Source: Gammaproteobacteria bacterium (lineage in GTDB: Bacteria; Pseudomonadota; Gammaproteobacteria; Pseudomonadales; Pseudohongiellaceae). From it: a stretch of 64,000 bases of DNA. Positions 1 through 8,823 of this stretch are shown here, piece after piece. The notes beneath the pieces were generated by a model, which did not search any database, was not told the origin of the DNA, and saw only the letters and a program-made list of their open reading frames with translations. Where the stretch lies: assembly GCA_041395725.1 (NCBI GenBank), contig JAWKZW010000001.1, positions 1,550,001 through 1,614,000 on the forward strand, in the 5' to 3' direction. Every line of letters begins with the position of its first letter. Position 1 is the stretch's first letter. The position numbers were made by a program, and so were the translations under genes.

Positions 1-48
1 CGTGGCAGTGATAAACGCAGCTTGTCCAATCCTGCGAGATAAACTATT

Positions 49-212
49 TTAAGGAACCTGATTAATTACCACAATGCTCTGGTCTTTTGACAAGTCCACT
101 GACAGGGCGCATTGCCACCGGCATGCCTGGGCCTGCCAGGGCAGTGCGACGCACCCAGCAGGTTGGTCTGAAGGCCTCGCAGGGCGTTGTGGTAATTAAT
201 CACGTTTCTTAA
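49..212. repeat. Intergenic repeat copy 1, intact inverted ends
   Basis: The two ends (49-77 and 184-212) are near-perfect inverted copies of about 29 bp sharing the core GATTAATTACCACAA. The interior is GC-rich and carries the motif CCGGCATGC followed by GGGCCTGCCAGGGCAG, which recurs in other copies near 8.0, 15.0, 44.4 and 57.6 kb. No coding potential is seen. Size, inverted ends and intergenic position suggest a MITE-like or REP/BIME-like element. It lies just upstream of a plus-strand gene, as do the other copies. Confidence 0.8.
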
Positions 213-310
213 CCCAACCCAAAGGTAAGCGCCTGGCCCGGTGCCACCACTGGATTAAATCCGCTCCGGGTCGCGGTCGGTTGCAACCGCGCAGCACATG
301 CCGGGGTGTC

Positions 311-895
311 ATGTCAGAAATTTCTTGTTCCCGGGTTTCAATGGCAGCAGAGCACTCAGTTCCCGCCAGACTGGTCAAACAGTACCTGCCAGAAATCCGT
401 GCAGTGGTGCGGAACCATGGCGTACTGGATCTCGCCTGCGGTTCCGGGCGCAATGGTTTGTTTCTTGCCGGGCATAATATTCCAGTCTGCTTTGCCGACA
501 TAGAGCCGTCAGCTCTGGAAAAAGTTGCTGCCAGGCTGGGCGCTTCGGACAGGTCGGCGAAGCTGTGGCAAGTTGATTTTGAGGAGCCTGACAGTCGGCC
601 CCTGGCTGGTAAAAAATTTGACGCAATCCTGGTGTTCAATTACCTGCATCGTCCGCTGATTCCGGCTCTCAGAGAGTGCCTGGTGGAAGGTGGGTTGTTG
701 CTTTATGAGACATTCACCGTGGCGCAGGCAAACGTGGGTCGCCCTCGGAACCCGACGTTTCTTCTGCAGCCTGCCGAGCTGAGAGAGTGGTTCCGGGACT
801 GGGAAATTTTACTGGATGTCGAAGGGTTTGAGGCGTCACCGCCCCGGCACTTTGCAAGCCTGGTGGCACGCAAGCCGGCCGGACAGGTTCCTTAA
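311..895 (+). CDS. Class I SAM-dependent methyltransferase (TehB/UbiE-like)
   Basis: A 194-residue Rossmann-fold methyltransferase. The SAM-binding glycine motif is VLDLACGSGRNG, followed by an acidic residue at the end of strand 2 (FADIEPSA) and a motif IV-like FDAILVFNYLH. It ends in the usual GGLLLYETF strand seen in the TehB/tellurite-resistance and related small-molecule methyltransferases. The start is taken at the ATG at 311; a TTG at 281 and an ATG at 341 are alternatives, and none has a strong ribosome-binding site. The substrate cannot be told from sequence. The next gene on the same strand begins 17 bases later, so the two may be cotranscribed. It sits directly downstream of repeat copy 1. 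Confidence 0.8.
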   Translation: MSEISCSRVSMAAEHSVPARLVKQYLPEIRAVVRNHGVLDLACGSGRNGLFLAGHNIPVCFADIEPSALEKVAARLGASDRSAKLWQVDFEEPDSRPLAGKKFDAILVFNYLHRPLIPALRECLVEGGLLLYETFTVAQANVGRPRNPTFLLQPAELREWFRDWEILLDVEGFEASPPRHFASLVARKPAGQVP

Positions 896-911
896 CATGG
901 GGTGGAAGAAT

Positions 912-1637
912 ATGACAGTGAAGGTGATTCCTCTCAATTTTGGTGATCGGTCCAGTCGTCTTAAGCACATCGATTGTGAGATCAGCCGCTCGTCACGAAA
1001 AAGTCTTGCTATCTATATTCGGCACCGCAAGGTGGAGGTTCGCAGTCCGTTGTGGACCAGCCGGCGGCAGATTCTGAAATTCCTGGAGTCAAACCAGGCA
1101 TGGATCGAACAGAAGTTGCGTGAAGAGTCCCGCCGCTATCGGGAGTCGCTGCGGATTGAACACGGACGAAAAATCTTCTACCGGGCCAGGGAACGGCGCA
1201 TTGTCTTTGCAGACTCTCCGCGCCAGCGCATCGTCATCAGCAGAGACGAATTCATCATTCAGGGTCCCGGGCTGACGCCGGCCAGCGCCAGAGAGCAGGT
1301 GGAGAATTATCTGCAGGAAAAAGCCAGCAGATACCTGCCCGACCGCGCCAGGGCACTGGCTGGCTACCTGCGCGTCAGCCGACGGCTTAAAGAGATCAAA
1401 TTGCGCAAGACCAAGACCAAGTGGGGTCACTGCACATCCTCCGGTGTCGTGCAGTTTAACTGGCTGATTATGCTGGCGCCCAACTCGATTATTGACTACA
1501 TGATTGCCCATGAGATCTGCCATCTGGTGCATATGAACCATTCGGCAGAGTTCTGGGCACTGGTGGAGTCGGTATGCCCCGATTACCAGTATTACCGGGA
1601 GTGGCTGCAGGCTCACGAGCATCGTCTGTGGCTGTAG
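912..1637 (+). CDS. YgjP-like (DUF45) zinc metallopeptidase
   Basis: A 241-residue protein of the YgjP/DUF45 family, related to SprT and WLM metallopeptidases. The zinc-binding motif HEICH lies around residue 200, followed by HMNHSAEFW, which supplies the third ligand region typical of this family. The preceding segment KTKWGHCTSSGVVQFNW is also a family hallmark. The start at 912 has GGTGG/GGAAGA just upstream; an in-frame ATG at 897 is possible. The cellular substrate of YgjP proteins is not established. It converges with trmB, leaving only 9 bases between stops, and no clear terminator is seen. Confidence 0.88.
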   Translation: MTVKVIPLNFGDRSSRLKHIDCEISRSSRKSLAIYIRHRKVEVRSPLWTSRRQILKFLESNQAWIEQKLREESRRYRESLRIEHGRKIFYRARERRIVFADSPRQRIVISRDEFIIQGPGLTPASAREQVENYLQEKASRYLPDRARALAGYLRVSRRLKEIKLRKTKTKWGHCTSSGVVQFNWLIMLAPNSIIDYMIAHEICHLVHMNHSAEFWALVESVCPDYQYYREWLQAHEHRLWL

Positions 1638-1646
1638 CCCCGCTGA

Positions 1647-2375
1647 TTAGTCCGGGCGGCGGGTGAAGTGAAGATCCCAGACGCCGTGGCCAAGTTTCCT
1701 GCCACGCTGTTCAAACTTTGTCGTCGGCCGGTCACCCGGTGTGGCAAAGTTTCCCGGGCCGGCGCTGTTGATCAGAGCCTGATTGGCTTCCAGCACTTCC
1801 AGCATCTGCTCGGCATAGGGCTCCCAGTCCGTGGCCAGATGCAGCTTCCCCCCGGCTTTCAACCGGCTGACCAGCAGTTCCACGAAACCCGCCTGGATGA
1901 GACGTCGCTTGTTATGCCGTTTCTTGTGCCAGGGGTCGGGGAAAAATATCTGGATGCCGTCCAGGCTTTGATTGACAAAACAGCGCTCGATAACCTCACG
2001 GGCGTCATGGTTGATGACCCGGATATTGGCAATGTCGTCACTGGCTATACCCAGCAGCAGCTTACCGATGCCGGGTTTGTGCACTTCGATCCCCAGGAAG
2101 TTCCTCTCCGGATGGTTTTTTGCCATGGCCAGCAAAGAGTCTCCCATGCCAAAACCGATCTCTACGATCACTGGGTGGGCATTGCCGAACAGAGATTCCT
2201 TATCCAGAGGTTCGGGCCTGAAGTCCACCACGTAGTCGGCTGAGAGTGTTTCCAGGGCTTTCTGCTGCGAGGTGGTCAGACGACCGCCGCGGATGACGTA
2301 ACTCCTGATCGGGCGCCTGTCCGAACCGGAAGGCAGACTGCCGGTCAGGTCGTTGTCGCATTCTGATGTGCTCAT
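1647..2375 (-). CDS. trmB: tRNA (guanine-N7-)-methyltransferase TrmB
   Basis: TrmB forms m7G46 in the variable loop of tRNAs using SAM. The 242-residue protein has the SAM motif VEIGFGMGDSLL, the family segment NFLGIEVHKPGIGKLL, the catalytic-region motif FFPDPWHKKRHNKRR and the C-terminal TKFEQRGRKLGHGVWDL. Length is normal. The start is the ATG at 2375, because the longer open frame would overlap thiG and lacks family similarity. It is the last gene of a minus-strand block thiS-thiG-trmB, an order also known in Pseudomonas. Confidence 0.95.
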   Translation of the reverse strand: MSTSECDNDLTGSLPSGSDRRPIRSYVIRGGRLTTSQQKALETLSADYVVDFRPEPLDKESLFGNAHPVIVEIGFGMGDSLLAMAKNHPERNFLGIEVHKPGIGKLLLGIASDDIANIRVINHDAREVIERCFVNQSLDGIQIFFPDPWHKKRHNKRRLIQAGFVELLVSRLKAGGKLHLATDWEPYAEQMLEVLEANQALINSAGPGNFATPGDRPTTKFEQRGRKLGHGVWDLHFTRRPD

Positions 2376-2451
2376 GTCGGGAATAACTCTAGCGTCGCTG
2401 AAAGTGAATGGACCGAGTGCTGGAGATTTGCCTGGAACGGGTGGCTGAAAG

Positions 2452-3243
2452 CTAAAAGAAGGTGCCATCAATCGGAGACGAGGCGCTGGCATAAAGACGT
2501 CGCGGCATCCTGCCGGCCAGGAAAGCTTCCCGTCCCGATTGCACAGCCTTGTTCATTGCCGATGCCATCAGGATCGGGTCACCGGCTTCGGCAATGGCGG
2601 TATTCATCAGCACACCGTCGCAGCCCAGCTCCATGGCAATGGCAGCGTCGGATGCAGTTCCCACTCCCGCATCCACGATGATGGGAACCGAGGCGTTTTC
2701 CAGAATCATGCGGATGTTGTAAGGATTGCGGATGCCAAGACCAGACCCGATGGGGGCCCCCAGAGGCATGACAGCAACGCAGCCGATCTCCTCCAGGCGT
2801 TTCGCCACCAGAGGGTCGTCACTGGTGTAAACCATGACATCGAAGCCGTCTGCCACCAGCTGTTCGGCCGCGGCCAGAGTTTCGGTTACATTGGGATACA
2901 GCGTTTTCTGGTCACCCAGCACTTCCAGCTTCACCAGCCTGTGACCGTCCAGTAACTCACGCGCCATGCGGCAGGTACGGACTGCGTCATCGGCGTTATA
3001 GCAACCGGCGGTATTTGGCAGAATGGTGTAGTCCCGGGGCGAGATTACTTCCAGCAGGCTGGGTTCACCGGCATGCTGGCCCAGGTTTACGCGTCGGATC
3101 GCCACCGTGATGATTTCCGCACCGCTGGTTTTCAGCGCCGCCAGGTTTTCATCGAAGTCTTTATACTTGCCGCTGCCAATGATAAGGCGTGATTGATAAG
3201 TCACGCCGGCTATTGTCAGTGGAGTGTCCTGTTTTTGAGTCAT
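2452..3243 (-). CDS. thiG: Thiazole synthase ThiG
   Basis: ThiG condenses 1-deoxyxylulose 5-phosphate, dehydroglycine and ThiS-thiocarboxylate to make the thiazole phosphate of thiamine. The 263-residue protein has the TIM-barrel pattern of the family: SRLIIGSGKY near the start, the Schiff-base lysine in LVKLEVLGD, VMPLGAPIGSGLGIRNP, and the phosphate-binding end PIIVDAGVGTASDAA. Length is normal. It follows thiS on the minus strand with a 53-base gap, which fits cotranscription of the enzyme with its sulfur carrier. Confidence 0.97.
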   Translation of the reverse strand: MTQKQDTPLTIAGVTYQSRLIIGSGKYKDFDENLAALKTSGAEIITVAIRRVNLGQHAGEPSLLEVISPRDYTILPNTAGCYNADDAVRTCRMARELLDGHRLVKLEVLGDQKTLYPNVTETLAAAEQLVADGFDVMVYTSDDPLVAKRLEEIGCVAVMPLGAPIGSGLGIRNPYNIRMILENASVPIIVDAGVGTASDAAIAMELGCDGVLMNTAIAEAGDPILMASAMNKAVQSGREAFLAGRMPRRLYASASSPIDGTFF

Positions 3244-3296
3244 AGTGAGAAAAGTGTCTGATCTGTGAGAGAAGAAATGCAGAGCGGCCAGTGTGA

Positions 3297-3497
3297 TCAG
3301 CCGCCGCCGATAGCCTGCACGATTTCAACCTGGTCGCCATTTTTCAGGTGGGTTGATTCATATTGGCTGCGTGGCACGATGTCGCGATTGACTTCAACCG
3401 CCACCCGGGAGTCCTGCAGTGAGAGTGTTTTAATCAGTGCCGCCAGGCTGCTTGCTTCCGGGAGGCTGACAGTTTTTCCGTTAACCAGTACTTCCAT
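3297..3497 (-). CDS. thiS: Sulfur carrier protein ThiS
   Basis: A 66-residue ubiquitin-fold carrier. It ends in the Gly-Gly tail (AIGGG) that is adenylated and thiocarboxylated to deliver sulfur to ThiG. The N-terminal strand MEVLVNGK and the VEVNRDIVPRSQY segment are typical of ThiS. A longer open frame exists upstream in the same frame, but it overlaps the DUF423 gene and has no family similarity, so the ATG at 3497 is chosen. The adenylyltransferase partner (thiF/moeB type) is not in the window. Confidence 0.93.
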   Translation of the reverse strand: MEVLVNGKTVSLPEASSLAALIKTLSLQDSRVAVEVNRDIVPRSQYESTHLKNGDQVEIVQAIGGG

Positions 3498-3508
3498 GGC
3501 GGAGCCCA

Positions 3509-3892
3509 TCAGGAGGCAAGAGGTTCCGACAGGGCAAACCACGCCAGCGCCGCCCAGCCTGCCAGGAATGCCACGCCGCCGATGGGAGTGATAGCGCCTA
3601 GCCAGCGTATTCCGCTCAGCGCGAGGATATAGAGGCTGCCGGAGAAGATCAGAGTACCCGCCAGGAACAGAAACCCGCTGTATCGAAGCAACGTTGCCCC
3701 CGGGTAGTGGAGGCTCAACACGCCGACACCGAACAGGGCCAGAGTGTGGTACATGTGGTATTGAACGCCGGTCTGGAAGGTTGCAAGCATCTGCTCCGAC
3801 AGGCGTGCACTGAGGCCATGGGCAGCGAAAGCACCTAAAGCGACAGAGAGGAAACCGTTGGCCGCGGCGAGAAAAAGGAAAAGTTTTGGCAT
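3509..3892 (-). CDS. DUF423 family small membrane protein
   Basis: A 127-residue, four-helix inner-membrane protein of the DUF423 (YgdD-like) family. It shows the family start LFLFLAAANGFLSVALGAFAAHGL and the motif TGVQYHMYHTLAL. The function of this family is unknown. The ATG at 3892 gives the normal family length; the upstream in-frame ATG at 3967 adds residues without similarity. It is 11 bases upstream of thiS, so it probably heads the transcript thiS-thiG-trmB. This neighbour relationship is also found in Pseudomonas. Confidence 0.9.
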   Translation of the reverse strand: MPKLFLFLAAANGFLSVALGAFAAHGLSARLSEQMLATFQTGVQYHMYHTLALFGVGVLSLHYPGATLLRYSGFLFLAGTLIFSGSLYILALSGIRWLGAITPIGGVAFLAGWAALAWFALSEPLAS

Positions 3893-3994
3893 GAGGTGGA
3901 TTGTGGCTGTTAGGGCAAGGCAAATCAAGCTGCCCGGGTCAGTGGTGCAGCCTGCATAGAAAGTCACGGAGTCAGACCAGAAGCGACACCATCA

Positions 3995-4023
3995 AAAAAG
4001 GCCACCTTTGCCGGCGGCCTTTC
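3995..4023 (-). terminator. Intrinsic terminator of rpoH
   Basis: Read on the minus strand: AAAGGCC, a 12-base loop, GGCCTTT, then a run of six T. It is about 78 bases past the rpoH stop and before the DUF423 gene, so it most likely ends the rpoH transcript. Confidence 0.7.
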
Positions 4024-4100
4024 AGGTCGTCTCTGAATCAAACGGCCAGCGCTTCAACACCCTACTGCCAGTGAGTCTTTGAACGCCGAGTGAGACCCGG

Positions 4101-4961
4101 TCAGGCCTCCATCATCACCTTGACCTTGTTCATGGCATTTTTCTCAAGCTGTCTAATGCGCTCCGCCGACACGTTGTATTTGTCGGCCAGATCATGCAAC
4201 GTGGCTTTCTTGTCGCTCAACCAGCGGCTGGCAAGAATGTCCTTACTGCGCTCGTCCAGCTCACCCAGCGCCAGATGCAGGCTGCGGTTGGTCACTTCTT
4301 CCCACTCGGCCTCCTCCAGGCTGGCCGCCAGGTCAGAATTCTGGTCTTCCAGGTAATTGACCGGCGCACGGTAACTCACGTCATCGTCAGCATCAGCTTC
4401 CACGTCGAAGGAGGTGTCGAAGGCGCTCATGCGACCTTCCATCTGCCTTACCACCTTGGCATCTACACCCAGATCTCTGGCAACGGCTTCCGCTTCCTCG
4501 TTGTTCAGCCACCCCAGCCGCTTCTTGGAACTGCGGAGGTTGAAGAACAGTTTGCGCTGGGACTTGGTAGTGGCGACTTTCACAATCCGCCAGTTCTTGA
4601 GAATAAACTCGTGCATCTCCGCCTTGATCCAATGGACGGCAAAGGAGATCAACCGCACGCCGACTTCCGGGTTGAAGCGTTTCACCGCTTTCATAAGGCC
4701 GACATTGCCTTCCTGAATGAGATCGCCCAGGGGCAGGCCGTAACCGGAGTAGGATTTCGCCATATGTACCACGAAGCGCAGGTGTGAAAGGACCAGCTGT
4801 CGGGCGGCATCCACGTTATCGTCATAGTAGTACTGGTTTGCTAACTCTTTTTCCTGTTCGGGAGTTAGAACCGCAATACTGTTCACAGACGCGATGTAAG
4901 CGGTCAAATCACGGCCCGGTACCATCGGGTCCATAACCTGCAAACTTTTGCTCGTTTCCAT
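4101..4961 (-). CDS. rpoH: RNA polymerase heat-shock sigma factor RpoH (sigma-32)
   Basis: A 286-residue group 3 sigma factor. Region 2 is clear (HLRFVVHMAKSYSGYGLPLGDLIQEGNVGLMKAV), as is the RpoH box QRKLFFNLR that distinguishes sigma-32 from RpoS and RpoD. Region 4 ends with the helix-turn-helix LHDLADKYNVSAERIRQLE. A good ribosome-binding site (CAGGAG) precedes the ATG. The 230 bases upstream of the start, before ftsX, should hold its promoter. It lies downstream of ftsYEX, as in Pseudomonas and Escherichia coli. Confidence 0.98.
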   Translation of the reverse strand: METSKSLQVMDPMVPGRDLTAYIASVNSIAVLTPEQEKELANQYYYDDNVDAARQLVLSHLRFVVHMAKSYSGYGLPLGDLIQEGNVGLMKAVKRFNPEVGVRLISFAVHWIKAEMHEFILKNWRIVKVATTKSQRKLFFNLRSSKKRLGWLNNEEAEAVARDLGVDAKVVRQMEGRMSAFDTSFDVEADADDDVSYRAPVNYLEDQNSDLAASLEEAEWEEVTNRSLHLALGELDERSKDILASRWLSDKKATLHDLADKYNVSAERIRQLEKNAMNKVKVMMEA

Positions 4962-5191
4962 AACTCTCCTGAATCCCTTAACTGATGAAAATATTGCTTA
5001 CCCTATAAGACCGTATTTTAGCACCCATTATTTCATGCCGCCACGTAGCAAAAGTGCTTTAAAAACAGGCTGTTACGAATCCTGCGCGGCGAATCGTCAT
5101 GCAATACAGTCCGAATTCCATCCAACAACCGAAACGTTGGGGCAGCCATACATTGTTTCAAGGTGCTGAACGTGAAATTTTTGAGCTGGAT

Positions 5192-6175
5192 TCAAGGTGG
5201 GTTGGAAAGCAGCCGAATTCCGGCGGAAACAGCGGCTCCCAGGCAACCGAGCAGGCTTCCTGACACCAACAGGCCAATTGCGTCAGTCAGCGCCAGAGTC
5301 CGGATCTGGAGGGTTGAATCATATAAAGACAATAAGTTGTCTATAGTGTCGCCGAGGGCCAGCTGGAAGATCACAAGCATGACACAGGCCAGCAGGGCCC
5401 CTGAAAAACCCAGTAAAAGGCCGCTGTAGAGAAACGGCCTGGCGATATACCCCGCCGTGGCTCCCACCAGCCTGAGAACCTCTATTTCCTGTTTGCGGTG
5501 TTCCACGCTGGACCGTATGGTGTTGCCGACGATAAAAATCACCGCCAGCCCCAGGACCACTTTTATGAGCAGGGCGAGGTTTTCCAGCGTCGCCTGTATT
5601 GCCGACAAGCGCTGCATCCAGCGCAAGTCGACGGCCACAGCTTCAACCTGCGGCAAGGCTTCGAATTCTTCCGCCAGTTTCTCAATCATGACCAGTGCAC
5701 TGGAGGCAGGGGTCACGGCCAGTGATGCCGGTAGTGGGTTGCTTCCCAGTTCCGTCAATATCCCTCCAAATCCGGATCGTTGCCGGAATTCCGCCAGAGC
5801 CTGTTCCCGGGTCGTGTAATCCACTGCCACGACACTCTCAGAAGCGACTATTTCGCCTCCGAGTCGCAAGGCCTCTACCTCGCTTACACTGTCAATGAGA
5901 AACAGGGTAATGCTCGCGCTCTCCTGGAACCTTGTCCCCAGTGCGGCCAGGTTCTCCGCCACCAGGCCAAACAGGCCAGGCAGGAAAAGGGCTATGGCAA
6001 TGACAAATACGGTCAGCGTGCTGGTGAGGGGGGCCTTGAGCAATCTACGCAGGCAGTCTGCCAGCGTCTCCAGGTGACTGGCGAGCAACCCGTTACCTGC
6101 AGGTGCCTGGTCTTTTCTGGCACCTTTTTTGACTTCTTTTCTGACCGGAGCATGACGCTTGCGTCTCTCAGCCAT
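5192..6175 (-). CDS. ftsX: Cell division protein FtsX
   Basis: FtsX is the membrane part of the FtsEX complex, which links the divisome to periplasmic peptidoglycan hydrolases. The 327-residue protein has a basic cytoplasmic N-terminus, a first helix (LTVFVIAIALFLPGLFGL), a periplasmic domain, and three C-terminal helices including the HRKQEIEVLRLVGAT segment that contacts FtsE. The ATG at 6175 overlaps the ftsE stop by 8 bases and has AGGG/GGAG upstream. A longer in-frame start at 6247 would lie wholly inside ftsE and is less likely. Confidence 0.96.
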   Translation of the reverse strand: MAERRKRHAPVRKEVKKGARKDQAPAGNGLLASHLETLADCLRRLLKAPLTSTLTVFVIAIALFLPGLFGLVAENLAALGTRFQESASITLFLIDSVSEVEALRLGGEIVASESVVAVDYTTREQALAEFRQRSGFGGILTELGSNPLPASLAVTPASSALVMIEKLAEEFEALPQVEAVAVDLRWMQRLSAIQATLENLALLIKVVLGLAVIFIVGNTIRSSVEHRKQEIEVLRLVGATAGYIARPFLYSGLLLGFSGALLACVMLVIFQLALGDTIDNLLSLYDSTLQIRTLALTDAIGLLVSGSLLGCLGAAVSAGIRLLSNPP

Positions 6176-6845
6176 GGATACCCTGCTCCCGTTTGAGTAC
6201 AAGCTTTCCCTGTTCGAGGGTAATGATCCGCCGGCCACGACTGGCAATCAGGTCGAGATCGTGGCTTGCGATCAGCACACACACCCCCACCTGATTGAAT
6301 GCCTCGAACAACGCAAACAGTTCACGCGACAGAAGAGGGTCCAGATTGCCGGTCGGTTCGTCGGCCAGCAGTATGGCCGGTCGATTTACTACGGCGCGGG
6401 CAATACCTACCCGCTGCTGTTCTCCGCCTGACAGGGCTTCAGGCAGAGACTTTTCTTTACCCGACAGGCCGACTTTACCAAGCGCTGCTCTGACCCGCCG
6501 CTCGATCTGGTATCTGGAGTAACCACTTACTTTCAAGGGTAGAGCCACATTCTCGAAGACCGTGCGATCGAATAGCAGTTGATGGTCCTGAAAGACCATG
6601 CCGATCTGACGCCGGTGATAGGGGATTTGCCATCGTGAAAGGCGATTGAGATTCCGCCCTGCGACAAACACCTGGCCCTGGCTGGGCTGCTCGATACGTG
6701 TAATCAGTTTGAGCAGGGTACTTTTACCGGCTCCAGAGCGTCCAGTCAGAAAGGCCATCTCGCCCTTCTGCAGCTCGAATGAAATGTGACTCAGCGCTTC
6801 GTTGCCGCCTTCATAGCGTTTGCTGACGTCATCAAGCCGGATCAT
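6168..6845 (-). CDS. ftsE: Cell division ATP-binding protein FtsE
   Basis: A 225-residue ABC ATPase. Walker A is GRSGAGKST, the signature is LSGGEQQR, Walker B is AILLADEPTGNLD, and the switch histidine is in IASHD. FtsE powers the FtsEX complex from the cytoplasmic face. Its start overlaps the end of ftsY by four bases (ATGA type) and its end overlaps ftsX, so the three genes are translationally coupled. Confidence 0.97.
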   Translation of the reverse strand: MIRLDDVSKRYEGGNEALSHISFELQKGEMAFLTGRSGAGKSTLLKLITRIEQPSQGQVFVAGRNLNRLSRWQIPYHRRQIGMVFQDHQLLFDRTVFENVALPLKVSGYSRYQIERRVRAALGKVGLSGKEKSLPEALSGGEQQRVGIARAVVNRPAILLADEPTGNLDPLLSRELFALFEAFNQVGVCVLIASHDLDLIASRGRRIITLEQGKLVLKREQGIHG

Positions 6846-7867
6846 TCCGCAAACAGGGCTTCTACGAACTGCTCGGCAGAAAAGGGGCGTAAGTCGTCGA
6901 TCTTTTCCCCGACACCGATAAATCGAATCGGCAGACCAAGCTCTTTGGCGATGGCGAAAACCATGCCTCCTTTGGCAGTTCCGTCCAGCTTGGTAAGACA
7001 GACACCGGACAGATTAACGGACCTGTGAAAACTGCGCGCCTGATTGAGGGCGTTCTGGCCGGTGGTAGCATCCAGCACCAGGAGGACTTCATGGGGTAAA
7101 TCAGCATCCTGCTTTTTCAGTACCCTGACGATCTTTTCCAATTCCTGCATGAGGTTGTCTTTGGTATGCAGCCTTCCTGCGGTGTCCGCGATCAGCACAT
7201 CCGCACCACGGGCTTTGGCAGACTGATAAGCGTCAAAAATTACCGATGCGCTGTCGGCGCCGGTAGCCTGTGAAACTACCGGCACGTTATTGCGAACACC
7301 CCATTCCTGAAGCTGTTCCACGGCGGCGGCGCGAAAGGTGTCACCGGCCGCCAGGATTGGTTTTAGTTTCTGATCTTCCAGATAGCGGCATAGCTTGCCG
7401 ATGGTGGTGGTCTTACCGACCCCGTTAACACCGACGACGAGGATGACGAACGGTTTGTGTGCGCTGATTGTCAACGGCTGATCGACTGGCCGCAGCAGGC
7501 TGACCAGTTCCCTCTTCAGCGCCTGCAGCAGATCCTCGGGATTGGCCAGTTGCTTGCGCTTGAGTTTCTGTTTGAGGTGGTCGATGATCTGGTCGGTGGC
7601 TTCAATGCCGACATCGGCGGTCAGCAGACGGGTCTCGATTTCTTCCAGCAGGTCCTCGTCGATAGAGGCAGAACCGAGGATCAGGCTGCCCAGGCCGGCA
7701 CTGAGTGCCGCTCTGGTTTTACCCAGTCCGGCAATCAGCCGGCCAAAAAAACCGGCCGGTTGGGCTTGTTCAGACCCTTTTTCCGGTGACTTTGCAGTGC
7801 TTGAAGACTCTTTGTCCTTGTCTGTGGTCTCATTCTCAGAGCCCTGTTTCTTCCCAAAACCAAACAT
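6842..7867 (-). CDS. ftsY: Signal recognition particle receptor FtsY
   Basis: A 341-residue SRP receptor GTPase that targets ribosome-nascent chain complexes to the Sec translocon. A short acidic/charged A region of about 50 residues is followed by the NG domain: G1 GVNGVGKTT, the DTFRAAA motif, G3 DTAGR, and G4 TKLDGTAKGG. The A domain is short compared with E. coli FtsY, as is common in Pseudomonas relatives. It is the first gene of the ftsY-ftsE-ftsX run; the roughly 330 bases upstream carry its promoter region and repeat copy 2. Confidence 0.97.
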   Translation of the reverse strand: MFGFGKKQGSENETTDKDKESSSTAKSPEKGSEQAQPAGFFGRLIAGLGKTRAALSAGLGSLILGSASIDEDLLEEIETRLLTADVGIEATDQIIDHLKQKLKRKQLANPEDLLQALKRELVSLLRPVDQPLTISAHKPFVILVVGVNGVGKTTTIGKLCRYLEDQKLKPILAAGDTFRAAAVEQLQEWGVRNNVPVVSQATGADSASVIFDAYQSAKARGADVLIADTAGRLHTKDNLMQELEKIVRVLKKQDADLPHEVLLVLDATTGQNALNQARSFHRSVNLSGVCLTKLDGTAKGGMVFAIAKELGLPIRFIGVGEKIDDLRPFSAEQFVEALFAE

Positions 7868-8009
7868 CAGTAGTTATTTCCGTCTAGCGGGATACCGGCT
7901 GGTATCTCCAGGTTACGAGAACCGGTTATCCTACCATTAGACAGCCACGGTTTACATCGAGCGAGGCGGACGGCAAAGCGGTATACACCGGTGGGTTAGA
8001 CGGTTAGAG

Positions 8010-8110
8010 TTAAGGAACCTTTAATTAGCAATGCGCTGACTTCCGGACGGGCCCGCCGGCAAGGCGCCTGGCCACCGGTACGCGCCGGCCTGTCAATCCA
8101 AAGCAAAGCC
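8010..8110. repeat. Intergenic repeat copy 2, partial
   Basis: Starts with GTTAAGGAACCT then TTAATTAGCAATGC, matching the left end of copy 1 with small deletions. The interior has GGCAAGGCGCCTGGCCACCGG and GCCGGCCTGTCAA, similar to the interior of the copies at 15.0 and 57.6 kb. No matching right inverted end is found. It lies in the roughly 330-base gap between ftsY (minus) and rsmD (plus); the rest of that gap shows no gene. Confidence 0.65.
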
Positions 8111-8201
8111 GCGAAGCCGGTGCGCCGGTCTGCGGGTCAGGCCGGGGTGAGATCCGCCGCCACCACCGGTTGCACGCTGCTCAATGATCCGGTCCGTTAC
8201 T

Positions 8202-8822
8202 ATGAAAGCGAATACTCCGCCAGGCAGGCTGCGCATAATCGGAGGCCGCTGGCGCAGCCGCAAATTGAATTTCCCTGCTGTCGATCAACTGCGACCAACT
8301 GCTAACCGGGTCAGGGAGACCCTGTTCAATTGGTTGCAGGACGAGATTGCAGGGAAAGAGTGCCTGGACCTGTTTGCAGGTAGCGGCGCCTGTGGTCTCG
8401 AAGCTCTCTCCCGAGGAGCGCGGCGCGTCACGTTCCTGGAAAAAAATCCCCAGGCTGCCAAAGCGATTCGGGACAACCTCGCCCTTCTGGGCGAAGCACA
8501 GATGCCGGTAATCTGCGCCGACGTACTGGCCTGGCTGGCGAAACCGGCAAAAGACGCAAAATTCAGTATCGTTTTCATTGATCCACCCTATGCGGCGGAG
8601 CTGGAAAAAGTCTGCTGCGAGGCCCTTGAGCAGTCAGGATTGTTAACAGACAGGGCGCTTATTTATCTGGAGTCGAATAAGGAAATGCTGGAGAATCTGG
8701 TTCCGGAGAACTGGCGTATGCTTAAAAAGAAGCGGGCCGGGGCCGTTCACTTCGTGCTGCTGGAACGCCGGCAACTGGAAGGCCAGCAGACCGGAAAGTG
8801 GGCGGAATCAGAGGTTCCCTAA
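8202..8822 (+). CDS. rsmD: 16S rRNA (guanine966-N2)-methyltransferase RsmD
   Basis: RsmD methylates G966 of 16S rRNA. The protein (206 residues from this start) shows LRIIGGRWRSRKL, RVRETLFNWL, the SAM motif LDLFAGSGACGLEALSRGA, and the N6/N2-amino methyltransferase motif IDPPY. The ATG at 8202 places the start next to the conserved RIIGG motif; an ATG at 8184 is an alternative. The usual neighbour ftsY is divergent here, and coaD is close downstream, a widespread arrangement. Confidence 0.95.
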   Translation: MKANTPPGRLRIIGGRWRSRKLNFPAVDQLRPTANRVRETLFNWLQDEIAGKECLDLFAGSGACGLEALSRGARRVTFLEKNPQAAKAIRDNLALLGEAQMPVICADVLAWLAKPAKDAKFSIVFIDPPYAAELEKVCCEALEQSGLLTDRALIYLESNKEMLENLVPENWRMLKKKRAGAVHFVLLERRQLEGQQTGKWAESEVP

Positions 8823-8823
8823 G